From: Kiritimatiellia bacterium
Lineage (GTDB): Bacteria; Verrucomicrobiota; Kiritimatiellia; JAAZAB01
Assembly (NCBI GenBank): GCA_028715905.1
Contig: JAQUQV010000013.1
Coordinates: 1 to 46,462 of the forward strand
Length of the DNA stretch: 46,462 bases
Direction: 5' to 3'
Shown: positions 9,184 through 16,911 of the stretch, in pieces
Layout: every line of letters starts with the position of its first letter
Numbering within the stretch: position 1 is the stretch's first letter
Program-made: the position numbers and the translations under genes
The notes under the pieces: generated by a model
Seen by the model: the letters and a program-made list of their open reading frames with translations, nothing else
Told to the model about the DNA's origin: nothing
Database searches by the model: none

Positions 9184-9263
9184 ATTTTTTGCGTGCGCCA
9201 GTGTTTAAAGAGACCGGCTTTTCAGGCTTGTTTGCCGCATGCGGATTTGGCATACTGGGCATC

Positions 9264-9941
9264 ATGTTTGATATTGTTTTCCGCCGTTTTGAGAGTCTTT
9301 CCGCTCTGGATACCGCGGTGGCCGCACTGCTCCGGCATCATTTTGAGCGTGAATATCCCTGCCATCATGCCGTTATGCTTGCCGGCGGCAAAACCCCTTT
9401 CGGCGCGTATCGCATTGTGGCCGGTTCAAAATGCGTTGTTTCCCGCGGCCTGCGGGTTTTCGTCAGCGATGAGCGCCTGGTGCCGATAACATCGCCGGAA
9501 AGCAATTGCGGAAATATGCGTTTCATGTTTGAGGCTTTGGGCCTTGCGGAGAGCCAGATTATCGGCGTCAGCCCGGATTTGCAGCCGGAATTGGCGGCCG
9601 AGCGATACGACCGGGCTCTGCGCGCTTTTTTTAACGGCGGCGGGATCATTCCGCTCGGCCTGCTCGGCCTGGGCGCCGACGGGCATACCGCCTCGCTTTT
9701 TTCCCGGGAAGACCTGGCGCGCGGCCGCGGGCGCTACGCCATTGCGTCTGCCGGGCCCGGGGGAGTTAGGCGCGTGAGTGTCAGCGTTGACATGCTTGCC
9801 AGGATTCAACAAGTGATTTTTGTCGCGGCCGGCCAGGATAAGGAGGCGATAGCTGGCAAATTGCGCAATTGTCCCGCCAAGGTAACGGCTGGGCTGGCGG
9901 CGGCCGGGATTAAAATGAAACAATTGTGGTTTGCGGCGTAA
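9264..9941 (+). CDS. pgl: 6-phosphogluconolactonase
   Basis: This DevB-type lactonase hydrolyses 6-phosphogluconolactone in the oxidative pentose phosphate pathway. The family blocks are all visible: LAGGKTPFGAY near residue 40 (sugar phosphate loop), VSDERLVP near 70 and LGLGADGHTASLF near 138. The ATG at 9264 gives 225 residues, normal for the family. The frame is open 25 codons further up to a TTG at 9189, but that extension (FKETGFSGLFAA) does not belong to the lactonase fold and looks more like a thioredoxin tail. The partner gnd lies 16 kb away on the other strand. A strong hairpin follows the stop. Confidence 0.9.
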   Translation: MFDIVFRRFESLSALDTAVAALLRHHFEREYPCHHAVMLAGGKTPFGAYRIVAGSKCVVSRGLRVFVSDERLVPITSPESNCGNMRFMFEALGLAESQIIGVSPDLQPELAAERYDRALRAFFNGGGIIPLGLLGLGADGHTASLFSREDLARGRGRYAIASAGPGGVRRVSVSVDMLARIQQVIFVAAGQDKEAIAGKLRNCPAKVTAGLAAAGIKMKQLWFAA

Positions 9942-9945
9942 TTCT

Positions 9946-9971
9946 GCTTGCAAAAGCAGCCTTTTGCAAGC
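9946..9971 (+). terminator. hairpin after pgl
   Basis: GCTTGCAAAAG and CTTTTGCAAGC form a perfect 11-bp stem around a CAGC loop, starting five bases after the pgl stop. No T-tract follows, so it may act as a weak terminator or as an mRNA 3' end that blocks exonucleases. It separates pgl from the MTHFR-like operon. Confidence 0.55.
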
Positions 9972-10031
9972 GGCTCAATGAAATAAACAACTGCTGTGAA
10001 ACGTCAGCACTGATACAAGGAGATGATTTGC

Positions 10032-10823
10032 ATGAAATTTTTCAAGTCGTCCGATTTGATTGAAATACTGACCCCGAAACAGGATGCGCCGGATTTTGAA
10101 ACCGACTTGCGCACTTTTGGCGAACGCTATAAAAAAATCATGGATCACAACGGCGTGGCTTCCATCACCGACAACCCGCTGGGCAACCTTCACTTTGCCG
10201 CGCCGGAAGTGCTTTCCTATCTTTCCCTGGAAATTGACCCGGAACTATGCCTCATCCATCTCAACACTTTTCACGCCAAAAAAGATTTGGACGCTCTGCT
10301 GACCCAGGCGAAAGAGATGGGGGTCCGTTACCTGCTTTGCGTCAGCGGCGACGGCAGCCAGCGCCTGGCCCGGCTGGCTCCGTCCGACCTCGGCGTAAAC
10401 GTTGAGACGGTTACTTCCGTGGAACTGCTCGCTTACATTGAAAAGGCCTACGGCGGCCATTTCATCTGCGGCGCAGCCTTCAACCATTACGAGCCGGTTG
10501 AACATGAAATGCTGAAAATGAAGCGCAAGATTGCCGCCGGCGCAAAATTTATCATTACCCAGCCGGTGATCGGGCGCAACGAACTGGTCTTGAGCCTTTC
10601 GCAATTCGGCGTGCCGGTCTTTGCCGAGGCCTGGATGACCAAAAGAATTGACCTGCTCCAGCAGTGCCTCGGCTCAGAAGTTACCGGATTGCCGGTGGTA
10701 TACGACCCCCTTGCCAATCTGCAGGTTTTGCGGGAAAGTTATCCGGATTACGGAATTTACTATTCATTGCTCGGCTTTAAACGCGACTGGAACGGCATTA
10801 TCATAAAACGGGAGGCCCAATGA
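10032..10823 (+). CDS. methylenetetrahydrofolate reductase-like protein
   Basis: The 263-residue product resembles the MetF/MTHFR (beta-alpha)8 barrel that binds FAD and methylenetetrahydrofolate. The clearest block is GAAFNHYEPVEHEMLKMKRKI followed by AGAKFIITQPV, the hallmark segment of the family. The N-terminal part (DHNGVASITDNPLG) fits the family's early barrel strand. It is divergent: the usual Asp-Arg FAD motifs are not obvious and the product is shorter than typical MetF (about 290). AAGGAG at 10017-10022 lies nine bases before the ATG at 10032, which favours that start over the ATG at 10023. Its stop overlaps the start of the flavodiiron gene (ATGA). It could serve C1 metabolism or be a flavoenzyme partner of its neighbours; the latter is inference. 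Confidence 0.72.
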   Translation: MKFFKSSDLIEILTPKQDAPDFETDLRTFGERYKKIMDHNGVASITDNPLGNLHFAAPEVLSYLSLEIDPELCLIHLNTFHAKKDLDALLTQAKEMGVRYLLCVSGDGSQRLARLAPSDLGVNVETVTSVELLAYIEKAYGGHFICGAAFNHYEPVEHEMLKMKRKIAAGAKFIITQPVIGRNELVLSLSQFGVPVFAEAWMTKRIDLLQQCLGSEVTGLPVVYDPLANLQVLRESYPDYGIYYSLLGFKRDWNGIIIKREAQ

Positions 10824-11998
10824 AAAAAAAGGAAATCAGGAAAAACATTCATGTGCTGCCGTGCGTTGACTGGCACCGGAGGTTGTTTGATGCGTTGATT
10901 CCGCTTCCCGACGGCACCAGCTACAACGCTTATCTTGTCCGCGGAAATGAAAAAACGGCCCTGATTGACGCGGCCGATCCGGTTATGGCCGGCGAATTGA
11001 TGTCCCAGCTTTCCGATGTTGAAAAAATTGATTACATCATTTCCAATCACGCCGAGCAGGACCATTCCGGCCTGATCCCGGTTGTGGCGGCCAAGTATCC
11101 GCAGGCGGAAGTGATTGCATCGGTCAAGGGGCGGGGCATGCTGGCGGATCACCTTGCCATTTCTGAAAACAGGATCCGCGCCGTTCAGGACGGCGAAACG
11201 ATCGGTTTGGGCGGCCGGACGCTGAAATTTGTTTACACGCCCTGGGTCCATTGGCCCGAAACCATGACGACATATCTGGTTGAGGAGAAAATTCTTTTCA
11301 GCTGCGATTTTTTCGGATCGCACCTCGCGGCTTCCGGCGTCTTTGTCGCCGATGAAGGCGCGGTCTGCGAGGCCGCCAAGCGCTATTACGCCGAGATCAT
11401 GATGCCGTTCCGCCAAATCATCGCCGGCAACCTTGAAAAACTGAAGGCGCTTGAAATTGAAATCATCGCGCCAAGCCACGGGCCTCTGTCCCGGCGACCG
11501 GCGTTTATCATGGATGCCTACCGCGACTGGGTCTCCGGGCCGCCGCGCAACCTGGCCGTCATACCCTTCATTTCCATGCACGGAAGCACCGCCAGAATGG
11601 TGAATTTCCTGGCCGGCGAACTGGCCGGGAAAGGGGTGGCGGTCCAGCCGTTTGACCTGGCCGTAACCGACATCGGCAAACTGGCGATCGCCCTGGTGGA
11701 CGCCGCCACCATCGTGATCGGGACCCCGACCGTTCACGTCGGGCCGCACCCGGTCGTGAGTTACGCCGCCGGTTTGGCCAATGCGCTCAGGCCCAAGGCG
11801 AAATTCGCCTCGGTCATCGGGTCTTACGGCTGGAGCAGCAAGGCCGTTGAAACGATCGCCGGCCTGATCCCGAATCTGAAGGTGGAAATATTGAAGCCGG
11901 TCATGTGCAAGGGCCTGCCGCGCGAGTCTGATTTTGCCGCGCTTTCCGCCCTGGCCGAAAACATAGCCGCCAAACACGGCGAATTAAAACTGAAATAA
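10820..11998 (+). CDS. fprA: flavodiiron protein (A-type flavoprotein)
   Basis: The 392-residue protein has a metallo-beta-lactamase-like diiron domain (about 1-250) and a C-terminal flavodoxin domain (about 255-392). Diiron ligands are visible as H77-A-E79-Q-D81-H82, the His of VHWPETM, the Asp of LFSCDFFGSH and the His of IAPSHGPLS, so the site looks complete. The FMN loop is SMHGSTARM, followed by IGTPTVHVGPHP and IGSYGWSSKA. Such enzymes reduce O2 to water or NO to N2O in anaerobes, normally taking electrons from rubredoxin. GGGAGG just before the ATG is the ribosome-binding site. It overlaps the MTHFR-like gene by four bases and is followed by a flavodoxin-fold gene. Confidence 0.95.
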   Translation: MKKKEIRKNIHVLPCVDWHRRLFDALIPLPDGTSYNAYLVRGNEKTALIDAADPVMAGELMSQLSDVEKIDYIISNHAEQDHSGLIPVVAAKYPQAEVIASVKGRGMLADHLAISENRIRAVQDGETIGLGGRTLKFVYTPWVHWPETMTTYLVEEKILFSCDFFGSHLAASGVFVADEGAVCEAAKRYYAEIMMPFRQIIAGNLEKLKALEIEIIAPSHGPLSRRPAFIMDAYRDWVSGPPRNLAVIPFISMHGSTARMVNFLAGELAGKGVAVQPFDLAVTDIGKLAIALVDAATIVIGTPTVHVGPHPVVSYAAGLANALRPKAKFASVIGSYGWSSKAVETIAGLIPNLKVEILKPVMCKGLPRESDFAALSALAENIAAKHGELKLK

Positions 11999-12061
11999 GC
12001 GGTATCCCGTGATCCTGAAAGGTTGTTTGCATAATGGCCGCATTTGGAGGAGGATAAAACC

Positions 12062-12649
12062 ATGATCAAAGTCCTGATTGTCTACGCGACCGATTACCAG
12101 AACACTTTAAAAATGGCGGAGGCGGCCGCCGCCGGCGTTAATTCCGTCCCGGATTGCCAGGCGCTTCTGAAGCCGGCCGAGCAGGCCGCCGCGGATGACC
12201 TGGCCGCCTGCGATGCGCTGATCCTGGGCACGCCAGTGCACATGGGAAGCCCTGACTGGAGGGTGAAAAAATTTATTGACGGCGTTTGCAGCCAGGCCTG
12301 GATGAAAGACGCCGGCGTGGGGAAAGTCGGGGGAGTCTTTGCGACTGGCAGCGGTTATGGCGGCACCGGCGGCGGCGCCGAAGTCACCATGCTGGCCATG
12401 CTGAACAACCTGGCCGAGTTGGGCATGATCCTGATTCCTCTCCCTAAATCAACTCCCGGCTATGCCGGAGCGGGTTTGCAATGGGGGCCGTGCGCCAGGA
12501 CCGCCTCGTCCAGTTTTGAACAAACCGGCGTATCCGAAGACGCGCTCATGGTCGCAAAAAATCACGGCGCCAATATTGCCCGCGTGGCGGCCGCGCTGTC
12601 CGGCGCAAAAATTTTTACCGCTGGTCCGTTAACCATTCCGGAAAAATAA
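12062..12649 (+). CDS. flavodoxin-fold (WrbA-like) FMN protein
   Basis: The 195-residue protein has a flavodoxin-like fold. The phosphate-binding loop is YATDYQNTLKMA at the N-terminus, ILGTPVHMGSPDWRVKKFID lies near residue 58, and FATGSGYGGTGGG lies near 95. These resemble the WrbA/NAD(P)H:quinone oxidoreductase branch. A strong GGAGGAGG sits about ten bases before the ATG at 12062. The gene follows the flavodiiron protein by 63 bases on the same strand and is probably cotranscribed. It could carry electrons to or from its neighbours or reduce quinones; the substrate cannot be told. Confidence 0.8.
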   Translation: MIKVLIVYATDYQNTLKMAEAAAAGVNSVPDCQALLKPAEQAAADDLAACDALILGTPVHMGSPDWRVKKFIDGVCSQAWMKDAGVGKVGGVFATGSGYGGTGGGAEVTMLAMLNNLAELGMILIPLPKSTPGYAGAGLQWGPCARTASSSFEQTGVSEDALMVAKNHGANIARVAAALSGAKIFTAGPLTIPEK

Positions 12650-12978
12650 TTCTTTTCACCATCGGGCGTTTTTGTGTATATTGCCTCCCGGTAATCTTTT
12701 AGCCATTTACAGAAAGAATGACAGGATAACAGGATTATCCAGTAAATCACGATGTGCGCTTTTACGCGCCATCCGGTGTTGGTTTGTCCAGTCGGATCCG
12801 GACGGAATGGGATGGTCCGAGTTCAGGTTTCTTTACGCTCAGGCAGACTCAATGTTGTCCAAATAAGATCAGACAAAAAAATATCTGGATTTACAAGATA
12901 AAAAACCTATCCTGTTATCCTGTCAAAATTCTTCTACGGATAGCTAAATGGATGCGCCTCCCGCTGGAAAGTTTTTTT
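12650..12978. other. gene-free leader upstream of prfB with inverted repeat
   Basis: This 329-base stretch holds no convincing gene on either strand. Its main structure is a pair of inverted arms. GACAGGATAACAGGAT (12720-12735) is matched exactly by ATCCTGTTATCCTGTC (12909-12924). The inner flanks continue the similarity imperfectly (CCAGTAAATC against GATTTACAAG). The roughly 170 bases inside look non-coding. Outside the arms is AT-rich sequence that may include the prfB promoter. Confidence 0.6.
12720..12924. repeat. inverted-repeat unit, MITE-like
   Basis: The 16-base perfect terminal arms plus imperfect inner extensions enclose about 170 bases with no open gene. Similar ATCCTGTTATCCTG words are, from memory, common between genes in several environmental phyla, so this may be one copy of a dispersed element. 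No target duplication was identified. Confidence 0.5.
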
Positions 12979-14119
12979 ATGAATGAAGAATTGAAAGACC
13001 GAATCGCCCGGGTCGCGGCCGGCATTGAAGAAATGCGGGGTTATCTTTGACGTTTCCGGGCGTCAGAAAACACTGCGGGATCTTGAATTAAAAATGGCCG
13101 CGCCCGGATTCTGGAACGACCAGCCCGCCGCCCGGGCCGTAATTGACGAGGCCAACCGTCACCGCCTTGTTTTGAATCCGTTCAAGGAATTGGAAACACG
13201 GCTGGCGGATTGTTCCCTTTTGCTTGAGATGGCGGAAGCGGAGCATGATGAAAAACAGCGCGCGTCCGTTCTGGCGGAAATCGCGCGCGACCTGGAAGCG
13301 CTGGAGCGGGACTATGCCAAGCGCGAGTTTGAATCCCTCTTTGACGGCCGAATGGACTCCCGGAACGCCTATTTAAGCCTCCATGCCGGCGCCGGCGGCA
13401 CGGAAGCCTGCGATTGGGCGGCCATGCTGCTGCGCATGTACCGCCGCTATTGCGAAAGCCGCGGTTTTGAGGTGAGCATCATGGACATGATGCCGGGCGA
13501 CGAGGCCGGCATCAAAAGCGTTACGTTCCTGGCGTCCGGGCCGCATGCGTACGGCTATTTCTCCGCCGAGCGCGGGGTGCACCGCCTGGTGCGCATCAGC
13601 CCCTTTGACGCCAACAAGCGGCGGCACACCTCCTTCGCCTCGCTGGATGTCATTGCCGAAATTGCCGAGGATATTGAAGTGGAAATCAAGGAGGGCGATT
13701 TGCGCGTGGATACTTTCCGTTCCGGAGGGGCCGGCGGCCAGCACGTGAATAAGACCGATTCCGCCATCCGCATCACGCACCTGCCGACCGGCATCGTGGT
13801 CGCCTGCCAGTCAGAGCGTTCTCAGCATGCCAACCGCACCAAGGCGATGAAGCTGCTGCGCGCGCGGATTTATGAATTCATGCAGGACCAGAAACGCCAG
13901 GAGATGGAAAAATTTTACGGTGAAAAGGGGGAGATCGCCTGGGGCCGCCAGATCCGTTCCTATGTTCTCCAGCCGTATACGCTCGCCAAGGACCACCGCA
14001 CCGGGGTGGAATGCGGAAACGTTATGAATGTGCTTGAAGGCAACCTGGATTTGTTTATCCTTCCCTATATTAAATTCAAAAGAAGGAAAACAGGGGCAAA
14101 AAAAGAAGGCACAAAGTAG
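12979..14119 (+). CDS. prfB: peptide chain release factor 2 (programmed +1 frameshift)
   Basis: RF2 recognises UGA and UAA and triggers peptide release. The coding sequence is 23 codons from ATG 12979 to CTT 13047, then an in-frame UGA. A +1 shift past T13048 resumes at GAC 13049 and runs to TAG 14117-14119, for 379 residues in all. The junction reads RGYL then DVSGRQ, as in other RF2 proteins. The anticodon-mimic SPF motif (RISPFDANKRRHTSF) and the catalytic GGQ (SGGAGGQHVNKTDSA, near residue 252) are intact. GGAAA lies about ten bases before the ATG; an in-frame ATG at 12952 is an alternative. yicC begins one base after the stop. Expression is autoregulated by RF2 level through the frameshift. 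Confidence 0.97.
13037..13051 (+). promoter_or_regulatory. prfB: RF2 programmed frameshift site
   Basis: The site reads GGGG TTAT CTT TGA C, with an internal Shine-Dalgarno-like GGGG, the slippery CTT codon and a UGA stop followed by C. This is the classical RF2 arrangement. Low RF2 leads to a pause at UGA and +1 slippage; high RF2 terminates to a 23-residue peptide. Confidence 0.95.
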
Positions 14120-14120
14120 G

Positions 14121-14999
14121 ATGTCAATCAACAGCATGACCGGACACGGCGTCGGCGAGGTTTTTTTCAAAGGCGCCCGGGTCATAATGGAAATCAGTTC
14201 GCTGAATCACCGCCAGTTTGACCTGCGGCTTGATCTGCCGCCTTGTCTCGCAAGCCTGGAGATGGAAATGCGCCGGCAAATCCACGCCGTTCTGGCGCGG
14301 GGCTCGGTGGCGTGCCGCGGCCATGTTGTTTCGGGCGGGAAAATATCCGTTCAACGGATCGCGTTTGATCATGGCCTGGCGCGGCAGTGTTTTCAAGAGG
14401 CGCGCCGCGCCGCGCGCCAATATAAAGCGCCGGATGATTTCGGCGTCAGCTCGCTTTTTAATATTCCGGGAGTAGCCAGGATAATTCCCGCGGATGGAAG
14501 CGCCGTGGAATTGAAAAAACCGGCGTTGCGCGCCGTCCGCCGGGCCTTGCGGCAATTGCGCCGCATGCGCGTCTTTGAAGGGCGGGCACTGGAACGCGAA
14601 ATGCGCCGCCGCCTGCGCGCGCTGGAAACAATGCTGGCCGGCATTGCGCGCCGCCGCCCTGCGGCCGCGCGCCAATACAAGGGACGCATCCGGACGCTGC
14701 TAACTTCGGCGGCGGAAAACGCCGGCAACAAGAAAATATTGCGCGACATTCTCGCGCTTGCCGAGCGCGGCGATATTGCCGAAGAACTGGAACGCTCGCG
14801 GAGCCATTTTGCGCAGTTTAAAGAACTTCTGGCAGGGAAGTGTCCGGCCGGACGCACGCTGGATTTTTTGGTTCAGGAGCTGATGCGCGAAATCAACACC
14901 ATCGGCGCCAAGTCAAATGATTGCGCAATTTCAAATCTGGTGGTAAAGTACAAATCAGAGCTTGAATCCATTCGCGAACAGGTTCAGAATATAGAATGA
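14121..14999 (+). CDS. yicC: YicC/YloC family endoribonuclease
   Basis: The 292-residue product has the N-terminal YicC signature MTGHG and ISSLNHRQFDLRLDLP, and the C-terminal DUF1732-type block (FLVQELMREINTIGAKSNDCAIS). YicC proteins are RNases implicated in sRNA and mRNA turnover. The ATG at 14121 lies one base after the prfB stop and its TGA overlaps the gmk ATG by four bases. The yicC-gmk order is widely conserved, which supports both calls. The middle part is unusually Arg-rich (RRALRQLRRMRVF). Confidence 0.93.
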   Translation: MSINSMTGHGVGEVFFKGARVIMEISSLNHRQFDLRLDLPPCLASLEMEMRRQIHAVLARGSVACRGHVVSGGKISVQRIAFDHGLARQCFQEARRAARQYKAPDDFGVSSLFNIPGVARIIPADGSAVELKKPALRAVRRALRQLRRMRVFEGRALEREMRRRLRALETMLAGIARRRPAAARQYKGRIRTLLTSAAENAGNKKILRDILALAERGDIAEELERSRSHFAQFKELLAGKCPAGRTLDFLVQELMREINTIGAKSNDCAISNLVVKYKSELESIREQVQNIE

Positions 15000-15613
15000 C
15001 GATTGCAAAAGACAAGCCGCTCTTGATGGTTGTTTCCGCCCCTTCGGGCGCAGGCAAGACCACGCTCTGCGACCTGCTCCTGAAGGAGTTCCAGCACATG
15101 ACCCGTTCCATTTCTTGTACCACCCGCGAAAAACGCCCGGGCGAAACACATGGCCGCGATTATTATTTCATCACTTTGCAGGAATATGAGAAATGCCTGC
15201 AGCGCGGCAAATTCCTTGAGTCGGCCGTTGTGCACGGCCACCACTATGGGACGCCCCGCGCGCCGGTTTTGGCGGCCCTGGCATCCGGCCGGGACGTGCT
15301 GCTGGTAATTGACGTGCAAGGCGCCGGAATTATCCGCAATTGCATAAAAAAAGGCTCCCATAAAGGCCTGAAAGCGGCCTTTGCGGATGTTTTCATTGTG
15401 CCGCCCAGCGTCGGTGAATTGAAAAAGAGGCTTTTAAAACGCGGGAAGGACCACCCCGATGAAATTAGAACCAGGTTAAAGAACGCCGCGCGGGAAATGA
15501 AGGCCGGACGTTTTTTTCGGTATATGGTGGTTAACGACCGGCTGGAACAGGCTTACAAACAACTGCGCGCAATCGTCATTGCCGAACATTGCCGGAATGT
15601 AAAGTCCGCTTAA
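14996..15613 (+). CDS. gmk: guanylate kinase
   Basis: The 205-residue enzyme phosphorylates GMP to GDP with ATP. The P-loop SAPSGAGKTTL is at about residue 14 and the GMP-binding block SISCTTREKRPGETHGRDYYF follows, with VVHGHHYGT and LLVIDVQGA further on and a lid segment RLLKRGKDHPDEIRTRL. The length is normal. Its start overlaps yicC by four bases, so the two are translationally coupled. It ends convergent with hisC. Confidence 0.97.
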   Translation: MTIAKDKPLLMVVSAPSGAGKTTLCDLLLKEFQHMTRSISCTTREKRPGETHGRDYYFITLQEYEKCLQRGKFLESAVVHGHHYGTPRAPVLAALASGRDVLLVIDVQGAGIIRNCIKKGSHKGLKAAFADVFIVPPSVGELKKRLLKRGKDHPDEIRTRLKNAAREMKAGRFFRYMVVNDRLEQAYKQLRAIVIAEHCRNVKSA

Positions 15614-15672
15614 ATTTGCGGCGCGGCATGATGCGCTTCAATGACCCGCGCGCGCCGGTTTTTTACCGAAAC

Positions 15673-16788
15673 TCATGCCCGACGGATTTTTGCGCCGGAC
15701 AGCACCTGTTGCAGGGCGCGCAGGCAGCGCTTGTTTTCCGCGGGACGGCCCACGGTGATGCGGATGTATTCCGGCAGATTATAGCCGTCCATGGGACGGA
15801 CAATAACCTGCTTTTTCTGCATTTCATTGAAAATTTTGCGTCCGTTGCCGACCTTGACCAGCATGAAATTGGCGGCCGAAGGAATGTATTCAATGCCGCT
15901 CCGCCTGAATTCATCTTCAAAGAAACGAAGCCCTTCTCCGACCATTTGCCGCGTTTTGGCGACGAAAACGTCGTCTTTGAGGGCGGCCGCCGCGGCGGCC
16001 AGCGCCATGGCGTTGACGTTGAACGGCTGGCGTATTTTTGCCATCATTTCAATTCCTTCGGCCGGCGCGATTGCGTAACCGACCCGCAGGCCGGCCAGCC
16101 CGTAAGTCTTTGAAAAAGTGCGCAAAACAATTACCTTGCGCCCCGCGCGCACATAACGCAGAGTGTCGGGCTGCTGCGCCGGCGGGAGCAATTCAAGGTA
16201 AGCCTCGTCCAGAACGACAACCGCGTGCGGCGGCGCCTTTTCCATAAAGGCGTGCAGTTCATCGGGTTTGACCATGGTGCCGGTGGGATTGTTCGGATTG
16301 GCGACAAAGACGACTTTTGTGCGCGGGGTGACGGCCGCGCGCATGGCCCTGAGGTCGTGCGTGAAATCGCGCATCGGAACGATCACCGGCCGCGCCTCAA
16401 ACATTTCAACAATCAACCGGAAAATGGCGAAGGCGTGGTCGGAGATCACGGCCTCCGCTTCGCGGTCCAGAAAAACATGGCCGATGAACTCAATGATTTC
16501 GTTGCTGCCGTTGGCGATTAAAATCTGGTCCGGCTGGATGCGCAGTTTTTCCGCCAGGGCGTTGCGCAGGTAAAAGGCGCCGCTGTCGGGATAGCGGTGC
16601 ATTTGCGCGGCGGCTTTTTTCATGGCGCGCACCGCCCGCGGCGAGGGCCCCAGCGCGTTTTCGTTGGAGGCCAGTTTGATGATATTCTCCGCGTTGTCAA
16701 ATCCGAGTTCGCGGGCCGCTTCCTCAATCGGTTTGCCGGTTTCATACCGGCCGAGTTTTGTCAGCCATTTCTTGGCGATGGTTTTCAT
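15673..16788 (-). CDS. hisC: histidinol-phosphate aminotransferase
   Basis: The 371-residue fold-type I PLP enzyme converts imidazole acetol phosphate and glutamate to histidinol phosphate. Family blocks are KLASNENALGPSP, MHRYPDSGAFYLRNALA, VFVANPNNPTGT and VVLDEAYLEL. The PLP lysine lies in RTFSKTYGLAGLRVGYA (near residue 226). It is the last gene of the minus-strand run after pheA, with a 123-base gap. hisF and hisH lie 23 kb away, so the his genes are scattered. A related aromatic aminotransferase role is possible given the pheA neighbour. Confidence 0.92.
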   Translation of the reverse strand: MKTIAKKWLTKLGRYETGKPIEEAARELGFDNAENIIKLASNENALGPSPRAVRAMKKAAAQMHRYPDSGAFYLRNALAEKLRIQPDQILIANGSNEIIEFIGHVFLDREAEAVISDHAFAIFRLIVEMFEARPVIVPMRDFTHDLRAMRAAVTPRTKVVFVANPNNPTGTMVKPDELHAFMEKAPPHAVVVLDEAYLELLPPAQQPDTLRYVRAGRKVIVLRTFSKTYGLAGLRVGYAIAPAEGIEMMAKIRQPFNVNAMALAAAAAALKDDVFVAKTRQMVGEGLRFFEDEFRRSGIEYIPSAANFMLVKVGNGRKIFNEMQKKQVIVRPMDGYNLPEYIRITVGRPAENKRCLRALQQVLSGAKIRRA

Positions 16789-16911
16789 GTTAAACCGTTT
16801 TTTTCGGGTGAATTTTGCGCGCTTTGCGTGTAAAATTCAGGTAAGACATACAATCCGTTCTGGTTGTGTCGGCGTTGGACGCGTTCAATATTGAAAGTTT
16901 CTTCTGTCTTT

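Noticed and set aside
10760-11977. 405-codon open frame on the minus strand
   Set aside because: It lies antisense to the flavodiiron gene, whose motifs are complete. Long antisense frames are expected in GC-rich coding DNA, and its translation is low-complexity with no family match.
12754-12978. Upstream extension of the first prfB frame
   Set aside because: The frame is open, but it crosses the inverted-repeat unit and its sequence does not resemble RF2, whose usual N-terminus is matched from 12979.
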